A stretch of DNA of 57,068 bases, taken from Alteribacillus sp041949975 (GTDB lineage Bacteria > Bacillota > Bacilli > Bacillales > Marinococcaceae). The DNA lies in assembly GCF_041949975.1 (NCBI RefSeq), contig NZ_JBHFQG010000022.1, forward strand, positions 1-57,068, given 5' to 3'. Below the pieces are notes generated by a model, which ran no database searches, was not told the DNA's origin, and saw nothing but the letters and a program-made list of their open reading frames with translations. Within the stretch, counting starts at the first letter, position 1; each line of letters opens with the position of its first letter. Below are positions 33,416 to 43,497 of the stretch, one piece after another. Made by a program: the position numbers and the translations under genes.

Positions 33416-35155
33416 TTGGCTACAGATGATTTATTTCATCACGTGAATTTAGAATCGGATGAAGTGTATCAATTGCATGACATTCTGAACGCATTTCAAA
33501 TACCTTATGTCTTATTCGATTCCAAACAAAAATTAAAACTAATGTATTTAACCGACTCTCTGTCAGAACAATTCACTTTTGAAAACCAATCCTTCACGGA
33601 ATTACTGGGTGATATTTTCAAAACAGAACAACCTTCTTCGAAACTAATTTCTTTAAATAATGCAAATCAGCTTCACATGAAAGGTATACCAATTAAAGAA
33701 TCTGGTAAATTATTTGCTGTCATTATTGTCCTCCAGATAACAAACTCCGAGTTAGAAGAATATCAAAATATGGAGATAGATTTAAAAACGATTTTCGACT
33801 CATCCTATGATGTTTTATTTGTAGCTGATGGTGAAGGTAAAGCCATCCGAGTTAGCTCTGCTTGCGAGCGTTTGTGGGGAATAAAACGAAGTGATTTTCT
33901 TGGGCGAAATACTAATGATCTTGAGAGAGATGGCGTTTTTCAACCGTCTGTTACTCGCCTTGTACTCGAGCAAAAACGAAAGGTATCAGTAATTCAAAAA
34001 ACGCGCACTGGAAAAACATTGTTAGTCGTAGGTACTCCTGTAATGAACGAAAATGGTAAAGTTGTTCGAATTATTAATGCTTCTAGAGATGTAACCGAAA
34101 TTCATCAACTTCAAGATGAACTAATGGAAACACGTCGTTTACTAGAACATTACCAAAATGAAATTCAGCACTTAAAATCAGAAAATCAATCTGTACTTTC
34201 AAACAAGTTAGTTTACCAAAGTGAAAAAATGCAACAACTTATCGAACAAGTTCAGGTTATCGCAAAATATGAAACACCAGTATTAATTACTGGTGAATCA
34301 GGGGTCGGAAAAGAAGTGATTGCCTCACTTATTCATGACTGGAGTCATCGTTCTAATCAACCATTTATAAAAGTAAATTGCGGAGCCATCCCTGATTCAC
34401 TGTTAGAATCAGAATTATTTGGATATGAAAAGGGAACATTCACTGGTGCAAACAATGCAGGAAAAACTGGTCTTTTTTTAGCAGCAAATAACGGAACGAT
34501 TCTTTTGGATGAAATCACTGAAATGCCGATTTCACTTCAAGTAAAATTACTCCGTGTTCTTCAAGAAAAAGAGATCATGCCTGTTGGCAGTATTATTTCT
34601 AAAAAAATCAACGTCAGAGTTGTGTCTACGACAAACCGTGAAATCGGTGAATTAATAAAAAAAGGCGAATTTCGAGAAGATTTATATTATCGTCTCAATG
34701 GTATTCCTATTGAAATTCCTCCCCTTAGAAAACGCAAAGAAGACGTTACTCCTTTGGTAAATTATTTTACCGAGGCTTTTAACAACTATTATGGGGACAA
34801 AAAAACAGTAAGTAATGATTCAATTAGCGAAATTATGCAATCCGATTGGAAAGGGAACATTCGAGAATTAAAAAATTTCGTAGAGAGACTTTTAATCCTT
34901 TCTCAAGAAGATATAGTTGATAAAAGTTACGTTGAACGAGTTCTTGAAAATAAACAAGTGACTTTTCAAAATTTTCATTTTGAAATCCTGCAAGATCTTG
35001 ATCTATATGAGACATTGTCAAAAGTTGAGAAACAAATATTGGAATATACTGCTAAAAGATCGAACACGACAATTGAAATGGCTCGTTCATTAGGTGTTAA
35101 CCAATCAACCATTAGTAAAAAGCTGAAAAAATATGATATCTCATTGAAATCGTAA
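33416..35155 (+). CDS. Sigma-54-dependent activator with PAS domain
   Basis: The 579-residue protein starts at TTG after AGGGGTGAG. It has an N-terminal sensing region (1-115) and a PAS domain (about 121-230, EIDLKTIFDSSYDVLFVADG). A short coiled coil (232-262) and the AAA+ domain follow. Walker A is GESGVGKE (293-300) and Walker B is GTILLDEI. The sigma-54 contact loop reads GTFTGA (340-345) where most members have GAFTGA. A Fis-type helix-turn-helix ends the protein (EMARSLGVNQSTISKKLKKY). No receiver domain is present, so it likely senses a ligand. It is divergent from the amidase-hyuAB operon and is its obvious activator. Confidence 0.92.
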   Translation: MATDDLFHHVNLESDEVYQLHDILNAFQIPYVLFDSKQKLKLMYLTDSLSEQFTFENQSFTELLGDIFKTEQPSSKLISLNNANQLHMKGIPIKESGKLFAVIIVLQITNSELEEYQNMEIDLKTIFDSSYDVLFVADGEGKAIRVSSACERLWGIKRSDFLGRNTNDLERDGVFQPSVTRLVLEQKRKVSVIQKTRTGKTLLVVGTPVMNENGKVVRIINASRDVTEIHQLQDELMETRRLLEHYQNEIQHLKSENQSVLSNKLVYQSEKMQQLIEQVQVIAKYETPVLITGESGVGKEVIASLIHDWSHRSNQPFIKVNCGAIPDSLLESELFGYEKGTFTGANNAGKTGLFLAANNGTILLDEITEMPISLQVKLLRVLQEKEIMPVGSIISKKINVRVVSTTNREIGELIKKGEFREDLYYRLNGIPIEIPPLRKRKEDVTPLVNYFTEAFNNYYGDKKTVSNDSISEIMQSDWKGNIRELKNFVERLLILSQEDIVDKSYVERVLENKQVTFQNFHFEILQDLDLYETLSKVEKQILEYTAKRSNTTIEMARSLGVNQSTISKKLKKYDISLKS

Positions 35156-35157
35156 TT

Positions 35158-35202
35158 AAGACCAACGTCCTCAATTACAAAAGGATTCGTTGGTCTTTTT
35201 TG
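35158..35202 (+). terminator. Terminator of the activator gene
   Basis: AAGACCAACG and CGTTGGTCTT pair around a 20-base loop, followed by T6. Confidence 0.75.
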
Positions 35203-35460
35203 TTTTTTCCAGCTTGTTTACTCATCATTTTTACAAACGAATTTTTAACACCAAGACGGCTTGTAACCTTCGTTTCATCATACTTTTCGTTCTGGCCTTA
35301 AAGAACCTCGGTTTCCTTCTTAAATTTTACGTGATCTAGTATATCCTTTTTCGAAACAAGCTGTTCAACGTATGATAGTTGGTTATATCTTTGTCTATCT
35401 TTACACACGAACAGTTAATCGGGTCACTTAGATTACGAATAATATCCTCTGGTTGCTTTT

Positions 35461-36123
35461 TCATCTCTTTTGAATATTTAGACAGTATTCGATAAAACCT
35501 TGAGTGCAGTTAAGAACCATCGCCTCTCCCAACAATTGAATGATTTTCGGTTTTATGGTATCGATGACTGCGTAGGATTTTCTTCCAATACTATCTTTAA
35601 TAGATTCATAAACCGAATTTTCTTCTGGAAGTTTTCGGTGTGCATCAGCCACTCTCCGTGCAATCAAAATCCCATTAAATCCCTCAATCATGTAGTTGTA
35701 ACTGAAAGTGGAACCTATCAATCCGCGTTGATTACTACGGAGAAATTGAAAATAATGGGGAACCAATTTTAGGGGTAGACATCTGTTTAGTCTGCCCTTT
35801 TTTCAGACCTTTTTACGTGTGGGCGGATGAGGCCCTGTTTATCAAATGGTGGCTTCTTTGCTGCTTCGGTGGTCAACAACAAGTATACTTTTGCTCCTGC
35901 TTTAAATCTTTTATACCCAAACAGTGAACATTCCATTGTTTTTCCCCAATTTGAACGGTATGTGTGTCTCTTTTTCCATGAAATTGTGCATGTTGAATGA
36001 TGCCGTGATGTCATTTCCTTGACTGGTCGGACCGGGAGAATGTTTTTTTAATAAATAAGCTTTGTTAAAGTTTAATGTTGATAAGCGAGTCGTCAAAATC
36101 GCTCGCTTTCCGGGACGAATCAT
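35461..36123 (-). pseudogene. Decayed gene of unknown family
   Basis: Three minus-strand segments in changing frames look coding: one around 35911-36123 (NDITASFNMHNFMEKETHIP), one at 35787-36014 (GYKRFKAGAKVYLLLTTEAA) and one at 35461-35766 (SYNYMIEGFNGILIARRVAD, then KPKIIQLLGEAMVLNCTQGF). Beyond 35461 a further frame may continue. No start or ribosome binding site survives and I do not recognise the family. It could be a mobile-element or metabolic gene. Confidence 0.35.
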
Positions 36124-36249
36124 CGAGCCTCCTCGCTCGTTCCTCCCTGTGAGGTCTAGAATGACTCGTTAAAGCATTCCGGGAAGATCTATGTTTCCAA
36201 TTGAACGTCGTTCAGTTTCCTATTAATCCTACCCACAGTTCTTGAATAA

Positions 36250-36285
36250 AAACAAGCTGAAGATTAGTGTATCTATCTTCAGCTT
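36250..36285 (-). terminator. Terminator downstream of the PfpI gene
   Basis: AAGCTGAAGAT and ATCTTCAGCTT form an 11-bp stem. On the minus strand it is followed by TGTTTTTATT. It lies 135 bp after the PfpI stop. Confidence 0.55.
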
Positions 36286-36419
36286 TCGTCTCCATTCTTT
36301 TAATAACATTTCCGATTTTACAAGTCGTAATTTATAAAATCTTATCCCAAGTTAACTATTATTTATTGGAGTGACACATGGTTTAAAAAATATGCTAAAT
36401 ATTGTGATCGCACCTGCGA

Positions 36420-36971
36420 TTATTTCAGTAAGTTAATAAATTCTTTCATGAATGTTGGTAAATCCGGCCATGCTTGACCTGAAACCATATTTTGATGCGT
36501 GTGAACATTTTCATTGATATACATCGCCCCGCATGATTTTACATCTGGTTCACAAGAAGGGTATGCTGTGTACTCCCGGCCCTTCATTAAATCTGGAATG
36601 ACAGTAAGTAGTTGTGCTGCATGACAGATGGCTCCAACTGGCTTATTTACCTCAAAGAAATGGCTGACAATCTTCGGAATCTCATCAGACATGCGAATGT
36701 ATTCAGGCGCACGTCCTCCCGGAATAATCAACCCGTCATATGTTTCAGGATTAACATCATTAAAGGCTACATGAGATTCAAGGTTGTATGCTTGTTTTTC
36801 CTCAAACGTCTCCATTCCCTCTACAAAGTCATGACAAACTGTGCGAAGCTTTTTAACAGAAGGGGAAGCAATTGATACATCAAATCCTTCTTCTAAACAA
36901 CGGTAGTAAGGATAAAAAACTTCAAGCGCCTCTACTGCATCTCCAGTCACAATCAATACTTTTTTGCTCAT
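36420..36971 (-). CDS. DJ-1/PfpI-family protein
   Basis: The start is the ATG at 36971 (MSKKVLIVTGDAVEALEVFY), which follows GAGAGGGTTTTGTTT; the upstream in-frame ATG lacks a site. The 183 residues have the class I glutamine-amidotransferase-like fold. The nucleophile elbow is GAICHAAQLL (Cys116, His117), with the conserved Glu15 and LIIPGGRAPEYI. Family members are proteases, chaperones, glyoxalases or hydratases acting on stress products; this sequence does not decide among them. It appears to be a single-gene unit. Confidence 0.85.
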   Translation of the reverse strand: MSKKVLIVTGDAVEALEVFYPYYRCLEEGFDVSIASPSVKKLRTVCHDFVEGMETFEEKQAYNLESHVAFNDVNPETYDGLIIPGGRAPEYIRMSDEIPKIVSHFFEVNKPVGAICHAAQLLTVIPDLMKGREYTAYPSCEPDVKSCGAMYINENVHTHQNMVSGQAWPDLPTFMKEFINLLK

Positions 36972-37151
36972 AAACAAAACCCTCTCATTCATTTATTTAA
37001 CACACTTATTTTTAACAAAAAACCGAAAAATACTAGGAAAAATTTTATATTTATGTTTGTAACTTTAGACTGAGCTCTTCAAGGTTAGAAAATCTTTTCA
37101 ACATTGCTTTGAAATCCAATCCTGATAGGTTCATACGATTCCTGCTCTCGA

Positions 37152-37355
37152 TTATATCGTTGCTACTCCGGCAAACCCTTCACCGGCGGTTAACGCAACG
37201 ATCATACTAATACTCCAACTGAGAAGCGGCGTGACAACAAACATCGAGACGAGTCCCCAAATAATAAAATACTTCTTTTTTTCCGGGCTTTTATGAATAT
37301 AATATCCGCCTGCATATGCCGCTCCTGCCACAAACATGATGATAAAAAATAACAT
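37152..37355 (-). CDS. Small two-helix membrane protein, unknown
   Basis: This 67-residue protein has two hydrophobic helices (MLFFIIMFVAGAAYAGGYYI and YFIIWGLVSMFVVTPLL) with a short basic loop between them (HKSPEKKK). Its start follows GGGAAGAAAAAAT. The neighbouring upstream gene ends 16 bp before it, so the pair are probably co-transcribed. I do not recognise the family. Confidence 0.55.
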   Translation of the reverse strand: MLFFIIMFVAGAAYAGGYYIHKSPEKKKYFIIWGLVSMFVVTPLLSWSISMIVALTAGEGFAGVATI

Positions 37356-37371
37356 ATTTTTTCTTCCCTGT

Positions 37372-37557
37372 TTATGTTTGCGGTGAAGTCACATTGATCT
37401 GTTCTTCTTCACCGGTTTCTAAGACATAAGCAAGCTGCCCGTTGTTATTTATTGTATATTCCCCGGTAAAAGTGGACTGGATATTTTCTGCCGGCTTGGG
37501 TGACATCGCCGCTGTTATTATGGCTACAAGTGCTGCTGTACAAAAGCCTCCGATCAA
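37372..37557 (-). CDS. Small membrane-anchored protein, unknown
   Basis: About 61 residues from a TTG: one membrane helix (IGGFCTAALVAIITAAM) followed by an extracellular polar tail (NIQSTFTGEYTINNNGQLAY). The ribosome binding site AAGGGAGAT is about 20 nt upstream of this TTG, so the real start may be a rare codon up to six residues earlier. It precedes the two-helix protein by 16 bp. No family recognised. Confidence 0.45.
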   Translation of the reverse strand: MIGGFCTAALVAIITAAMSPKPAENIQSTFTGEYTINNNGQLAYVLETGEEEQINVTSPQT

Positions 37558-37794
37558 CCATTTTTTGTATAGGATAAATCTCCCTTGAATGAATTAGTAT
37601 TCATTTTAGCAAAAAATGGATGTAGATTTTGCAAAGGAATCTATAGAAATGTGTAAAAATGACAATTGCGAAGAAGATTGAATGGATTCGAAGAAATGCG
37701 GGTTACTCTTCTCTTAACACCCCTTTTGAAGGTGATGAGGTGAGAGAGCTGCTGTAATGTGTCAAACTTCTTTCTCCACCGTAACCCCTTGACA

Positions 37795-38361
37795 CTAGTG
37801 TTGACTAAATTTCTTTCTATATTGTTGAGGGGGTAGCTGGTTGTGTTTTCGAAAAGCATGATAAAAACTGGAGGAATTCTGAAAGCCTGCTTCATAACAA
37901 ATATCCATAACGGATAGATTAGTCGTTTGAAGAAGATAATGAGCCTTGTTTATTCGTACTTTTTCTAAATAGCAGCGTGGAGTTTCTATCGTATTCTTAA
38001 ATAGCCTTCCTAGATAATAAGGACTTATGCCCATATGCCGCGCTAAACGCTACATGGTTATATTTTCTTTATAATGCTTATGAATATAGGCTTTCGTGTC
38101 ATTAATCAGTTCCATCGGTGGGTTAAAACGTATAGCATCCGGCCGGCACCTTTTGCAAGGACGGAAACCTGCTTGTTTTGCCTCTTCAAATGATTGAAAA
38201 AACGTAATATTTTCTTTGTTCGGTCTACGAGACTTACAAGAGGGCCGGCAAACGATTCCTGTTGTTTTCACCGCATAGAAAAATAGGCCATCATATGCAC
38301 CGTCACTAGCATGAACTATTTTCCTTAATTCATTAAAAGTAAACCTTGTATAAACAGCCAT
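37795..38361 (-). pseudogene. adaA: AdaA methylphosphotriester-DNA methyltransferase/AraC regulator with internal stop
   Basis: The start is the ATG at 38361 after AGGAGTTGAACG. The Ada zinc domain is complete, with four cysteines in VCRPSCKSRRPNKENITFF and GFRPCKRCRPD; the first is the methyl acceptor. After KENITM a TAG at 38047-38049 interrupts the frame. The same frame continues as RLARHMGISPYYLGRLFKNT and ATG-proximal AraC-type helix-turn-helix sequence to 37795 (MDICYEAGFQNSSSFYHAFR). AdaA senses methylated phosphotriesters and activates the adaptive response. A single nonsense change is the only defect; two separate products or read-through cannot be excluded. Confidence 0.8.
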
Positions 38362-38399
38362 AACGTTCAACTCCTGTTTTACTTCACCATTAGTTTTAA

Positions 38400-39579
38400 T
38401 GCTTTTTATACAATAGAGCTTATACGGAACATAAAGAAAAATAACGATCACCGGAACAAGGATATGTGATTGAAAAAATGGAAGCAGAACTCAACCAGGA
38501 TAGCGATCCCTTACTAAAAAGTTTAATACCTGCAGCCATAGAAAGGATATAAACAAGAATCCCTAACGAAGTAGGAATAAATAATATATCATTAAATGGA
38601 ATAGAAAGAGCTTCGCTAATGATAATCCCTGCTCCTGCGAACATAACGACAAACAAGACCATGCGTCTTGAAGTTTGAAGGCTGGATGTAACTTTGAGAA
38701 ATAAGCTGGGAATGCGCCATCTCTACTTAGGGAGTAAACAAGCTGCGTCAGACTTGCTACAAAAGCGTTTGTTGTTCCAGTACAAATGATGATAGCAAGA
38801 ACTACCGTCATTATATGAGCATTCAACCAAATGTATCATTCATTATCACGGAAATGGGAGATAAATTACTCTCCTCACTACCATACGTTCCTGTTCCAAT
38901 AGTGATAAAACTCAAAGAGAAAAAAAGCAAAACAATAATTATTACGCTGATCATGGTACTTCTAACAATGTTTCGATTGGGATGTTTAAAATGATCTGAT
39001 AAGTTACATATGCGTCCCACCCAAAAAAAGTCCAAAAAATGACTGTTATGGCAGTCCCGATCGAGCCTCCGCCGGAAGGAAAAAAAGGTGTAAATTGATC
39101 CCAGCTTATTCTTGGAATGGCCAAAATAATCGTTATGACTAAAAGAAAAAATAAACAACCACTTAAAAATAATGCTGCTTTACCGCTTACACGAATGCCA
39201 AAATAGTTAGTGGTTCCGGCAGCGACCAACATCAATAAAGCGGAGATCACGATTCCAGCCAGGTAAAATGAAAGGCATTCCCTAAATTATATGCCCCTGT
39301 TAAAGCAACGATTGTCTATCCAACAGCTGCTGTAACAAAGTAGAACCATCCAATAATATTTCCTGCGTGTTCTCCAAATGATCGTCTTACAAAAGTGGCA
39401 GCTCCTCCAGCATCTGGATATTTTCGCGCTAAGCATGCAAAGGAATAAGCAAGGGGAAAGCTAATGATAATCAGGATAATAGACGCTGGCCCAGCTATGG
39501 AGGCCGTTAAAAAAGGACTCCTGACCCTAAAACCGTAGCAATATATAAAGCAATACCTCCCAATGGAAGTATTATTCAC
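38400..39579 (-). pseudogene. APC-family amino-acid permease, multiply frameshifted
   Basis: A GTG at 39579 follows AAAGAGGTGTCGGC. Pieced together, the translation reads GIALYIATVLGSG, SIAGPASIILIIISFPLAYS, RKYPDAGGAATFVRRSFGEH, NYFGIRVSGKAALFLSGCLF, ITVIFWTFFGWDAYV, and near the end FVASLTQLVYSLSRDGAFPA. This is an APC-superfamily transporter resembling YjeH-type amino-acid exporters. At least five frameshifts break it. Confidence 0.75.
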
Positions 39580-39899
39580 GCCGACACCTCTTTTCTATAA
39601 GAAATATACCAATGAAGACATAAAATTTTCTTCTGGTTTTTTGCAGTTTCCTTTATTAAAATTTCTAAAGGCAGCTCGTATCAAAAACCGGGCCAATCCT
39701 AAAACTAGGACTGCGCCTATTGGGTTATTTTTCTTTTTTTCCACATTTCCATTGCTTCATCCAAGTGTCTTAAAAAGGGAAGGAATGTACTTAACCCATA
39801 TTCTTCCTCTATCCTCCATGATAAAAGAAATCCTGTGTTAAAATAGAAAAATCATAGGTTGAAAGTTTAAACTCTAAGCAGCTCAGGAGTGAACGATAG

Positions 39900-41066
39900 A
39901 TGGACAAAAAAGACATAGCAGGCATCCGCAGACAATTGAAAGTAGACAATGATATACTAAAAATCTCCGACATATTCCACGTATACATCATGAAGGAAAC
40001 GACGGATATTTACCATCACCAGAGTCAGCCGTTCGAAATGCTCGACAGAGATCAGCAGGAGCTTTTCATGAACAACTTCAAGAAAGTCATGACAGGCCAA
40101 CTCGACGAAAAATTGTTTGAACTAAAATTTAAGCGCGATGCAGAGAACCACAGTCAGCTCATCCTTCATAAAGGGTTATTAAGCAGTGACATCGGGGCCT
40201 GGAAGGAACAAATGCTTCTTATGACAGAAAAAATGATCAAGGACCATCCGTATGAAAAAGATGTCGTGATCACTTTCATTCGTGCCGAGTATTTGAAACC
40301 AACGAAACCACGGAACGAAGAAGCCGAGGAAAGTGAACGGGACGCTGTTTACTCCAACCCTTTTATTCTTTGCAGCATTAACAAAACAGAGGAACCTAAA
40401 AAAGAAATACAGTTCGACTATATCGAGAAAGAGTTCAAATACAAAATCGAGGCAGATCCGGTTATTGACCTCAAAAACCCAATGTCAGGATTTCTTTTCC
40501 CCTCCATTACGGATGGTGCATCTGATATGAACCACGTTCTCTACGCCGCAGGCAAAGCCAATGAGCCAGACTACCGATTTATCGAAGAGGTATTGAACGG
40601 TGAAGACATCATGACAGCGAAAGAAGACAAAGCGGTGTTCGAGGAAGTCATCAAAGATGTCGTAGGAGACCAGCTCAATCCCTCCACTCTCGCCCATGTG
40701 TACGGAGAGATCAACCGTGTCGTTGAAGAAAATGAAGAAGATGCACCACCAACCCTGGACTACAATGATGTCGAACGAGTTCTCAATCAGAGCGGTGAAC
40801 AAGTAGACTCTGAAAAAGTAAAAACGGCTTTTCAACGAGTCACCGATGAAGAAAACTACGAGCTGAAAGCAAGCAGCATTGTCCCCAAATACAAATCAAA
40901 ATCGATCAAAATCAACACAAAAATCGCCAACATCTCCATCAGCCCGCAGGACCTGCAATACGTGAGACAGGTCAACTATCAAGGGAAACGCTGTATTATG
41001 ATTGAAGTGGAAGAAGATGCGGAGATTGACGGGTTTAAAATGCTGCCGGAAGCTTTTGGTGAATAA
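39900..41066 (+). CDS. DUF4317-family protein
   Basis: The 388-residue protein opens with MDKKDIAGIRRQLKVDNDIL and carries MKETTDIYHHQSQPFEMLDR and KKVMTGQLDEKLFELKF, which are hallmarks of DUF4317. It is cytosolic and acidic, with no signal or membrane helix. The middle (about 145-155) is Glu-rich; the C-terminus ends QGKRCIMIEVEEDAEIDGFK. Its function is unknown. The start follows CAGGAGTGAACGATAG. It is a single gene. Confidence 0.88.
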   Translation: MDKKDIAGIRRQLKVDNDILKISDIFHVYIMKETTDIYHHQSQPFEMLDRDQQELFMNNFKKVMTGQLDEKLFELKFKRDAENHSQLILHKGLLSSDIGAWKEQMLLMTEKMIKDHPYEKDVVITFIRAEYLKPTKPRNEEAEESERDAVYSNPFILCSINKTEEPKKEIQFDYIEKEFKYKIEADPVIDLKNPMSGFLFPSITDGASDMNHVLYAAGKANEPDYRFIEEVLNGEDIMTAKEDKAVFEEVIKDVVGDQLNPSTLAHVYGEINRVVEENEEDAPPTLDYNDVERVLNQSGEQVDSEKVKTAFQRVTDEENYELKASSIVPKYKSKSIKINTKIANISISPQDLQYVRQVNYQGKRCIMIEVEEDAEIDGFKMLPEAFGE

Positions 41067-41425
41067 ACCCTTTCAAATAATTAATTGAAACTCCAGCTTT
41101 CTTTCATCCGATAAACTTCCTTAATGTAATAAAAAAGGTCCGAAGAGAAAGAATTCAACGTATGACAAATACGCTGAACCTTTCCCCTCGAACCTTTTAT
41201 GTCAATAGGTTATTTTTTACACACGATAAAAGATGTAACCCTTGGTCCCTGACCTATCTAGATAGCGGAACTCTTCAAAGAATGTACTCGAGCAGGTTTA
41301 AGATGAGGAGACGTCCTGACATGAATCATCCTCTCTTTTCTCAGCTGAATATATTTTTTTGAAATAAATACCTGTTCCTTGTCGAATTCAACAAATATCA
41401 GGCGCCAACTCTCATTTAATATTTT
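41067..41425. other. Gene-free stretch
   Basis: No convincing ORF, terminator or RNA. A 66-codon ORF inside has no ribosome binding site or protein-like pattern. Confidence 0.4.
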
Positions 41426-41851
41426 TTATAAATCATACTCCCATAATCCAAGTTTTCCTTTCGCTGGAATATATTCATCAAGCATGTTCATGTCCTGCAC
41501 TTCCCAAGCATATCCTCCAACTGCAAAATCACCTAAAAAAAAATCATTGCCTGATACTATTCGTCCGTCTTCCAGGACTGCTGAGGTCTCATGATTTTCA
41601 ATAACCTTCAAACAATTTATAAGCTTGCATACAGCTATAATCATGCCAGTGGGAAGATTCTCTTTTGTATAACCATGCCTGCCGAGTAACGCCTGTATTG
41701 CCACATGGCTAGAGACGTCCTTATCTATTTTTTTACTTGTGTGAATGGCTAAAGAGCCACGATAATGCGTTCTCCATGACCTTGTTTCATATTTTGCCTC
41801 TCGAAGGACAAAAAGGCTTGCCCATGGCTGAATCATCGATAAAACCTTCAT
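41426..41851 (-). CDS. ASCH-domain protein
   Basis: The 141 residues form a PUA-like ASCH domain. It opens with KVLSMIQPWASLFVLREAKY and has TRSWRTHYRGSLAIHTSKKI, PTGMIIAVCKLINCLKV and GYAWEVQDMNML. ASCH domains bind RNA or nucleotides; some are ribonucleases or amidohydrolases of modified nucleosides. The start follows GGAGGCCGATTGA. No operon partner is evident. Confidence 0.85.
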   Translation of the reverse strand: MKVLSMIQPWASLFVLREAKYETRSWRTHYRGSLAIHTSKKIDKDVSSHVAIQALLGRHGYTKENLPTGMIIAVCKLINCLKVIENHETSAVLEDGRIVSGNDFFLGDFAVGGYAWEVQDMNMLDEYIPAKGKLGLWEYDL

Positions 41852-42107
41852 TCAATCGGCCTCCATTCTATAAAAGTTTACTTTGTCAGTAGAGTGTCCC
41901 TGTTGAATAATATTATGACAATTGGTAGAGGCTGATTGGTACATATATTAATTATTCAATTAATCTCTTGAAAGAAATAAGGTTGATCAAAGAGAATAAG
42001 TTAATAGACAAAATCTTAACTGACCTGTCCCCGTTAGTTAACAGCAGAGTTACTTTCCAAATTTGAAAGTTCTTTAAAGGTTGGTTAATCTAATGCTAAA
42101 CATAAAA

Positions 42108-42589
42108 TCATAGACGTAGAAGCAAACATTCTATGAAGTAATATTCACCGTTAGGCTCCCCTTGTTTAATAATATCTTCTACCATGTTTTCTAACTCAAA
42201 CCCTGTCTCGTCTGGTGCTTCCATAGAAAACTCAAGAAGTGCAACGTAATCATCTATAAACTCTTTGTTCGCAGGACCAACGAATCTAGTGTTTAATTGC
42301 ATCGCGCCCCTGTCCATAAACGAATTAAGGGTGCTTTGTTTGACGTATATTTTAAGCCAAATTCAACCATCTTTTCATCTGGCGTTTTGTTTTGTGATAT
42401 GTCTTCAGTCGTATAATTGTTTTCTGTTGCAAAGGTCTTGAACCTTTCTTCTACATTAGCGTTGTTTTTACAGCCTGTTAATAATAAGACTGTCATGGCT
42501 ACACTAAGCGTTGTTCTGCGCCTTCTTCTTTCAATTCTGACATGGAAGAAAGGTTCAGTGCCTTTATAGATTCCTTCCATGTTTTTCAA
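42108..42589 (-). pseudogene. Small lipoprotein, frameshifted
   Basis: The first ORF has a basic stretch, then VAMTVLLLTGCKNN with a lipobox cysteine, then a polar region (ERFKTFATENNYTTEDISQN). Near 42300 the frame changes, and the second ORF continues as TRFVGPANKEFIDDYVALLE and GFELENMVEDIIKQGEPNGE to 42108. Joined, it would be a lipoprotein of about 150 residues. The N-terminal start is unclear. I do not recognise the family. Confidence 0.5.
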
Positions 42590-42597
42590 TGAATCTA

Positions 42598-42637
42598 AAA
42601 AAAGGACGGTTCCCTTTATTACAGGAAAGCGCCCTTT
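42598..42637 (-). terminator. Terminator of the CopA remnant
   Basis: On the minus strand AAAGGGCGCTTTCC pairs imperfectly with GGGAACCGTCCTTT and is followed by T7. Confidence 0.55.
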
Positions 42638-42675
42638 AATAAAAGATCATTCAACCATATTCTGTCTCTAAATAA

Positions 42676-43236
42676 TTATATTTTAATTTTCTTCAATCGC
42701 AGGGAACTTAATACAACGGACACTGAGCTCGAAGCCATTGCTGCACCAGACAACCATGGATCCAAAAAACCAAGCATTGCAATGGGTATCATAAGAACAT
42801 TATATAGAAATGCCCAAAGGAAATTCTGTTTTATATTTCTCGTTGTTTTTTTACTAATGGTGATCGTATTAACCAATCTTTTTGTTTTTATAGGAATAAA
42901 AATTTGATTATTTTTATAATACTTTGGATTGGCTATAACCGTTTTTTTACCGTTCACCGATGCTTGAACACCATATCCCGGTAAGGAGAGGATGTCAGTG
43001 GCACTTGGAAAAGTACTAACCTGTTTTTTACCTCTTTTACTATGCTAAAGGATGTGGAGGCGTAGCCATGTCCGATCTTTATCGTACGTAAAAAATCCTT
43101 TTTCCGTTGTTAAATTGACATGAACATCAATAACGCCTTCTATTTTTGAAACGGCCTTTTCAATTCTTGTTGCACAAGCAGCACAATGCATTCCCCTAAT
43201 CTCTGAATGGTCCGATTCTTCCATGATCCTCACCAC
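42676..43236 (-). pseudogene. copA: Copper P-type ATPase (CopA), internally deleted
   Basis: The minus strand starts with an HMA metal-binding domain (GMHCAACATRIEKAVSKIEG, with CxxC as CAAC). After a frameshift it jumps to ILSLPGYGVQASVNGKKTVI, a piece of the ATP-binding domain. It then jumps to the C-terminal membrane part (TRNIKQNFLWAFLYNVLMIP and AMASSSVSVVLSSLRLKK). The other metal-binding, membrane, DKTGT and hinge regions are missing. About 190 codons of some 800 remain. Confidence 0.8.
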
Positions 43237-43497
43237 TTCAATTGTTTTACCTTCATTCTATTAATCACTGACTTTATTTATAACGATGAGTGAAGAATAA
43301 CTTTCTTAGGTTTGCACAGTCTGACTGTACGCTAACGTTTTCTGAGGCTGAACCATTCCCTTCCCTATCCTCCTAATGAACTCACTTTCCCGTTTCCCAA
43401 TCCCTTCCTATGGAGTATGGGTAAACACCAACAATCTTTTTCCCAACGATGACCTCCCACTTTATTCTCTAGACGAAAAGCCAGCATTAATCGAAAT

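Noticed and set aside
41162..41362. 66-codon plus-strand ORF after DUF4317
   Set aside because: No ribosome binding site, no protein-like pattern and no context.
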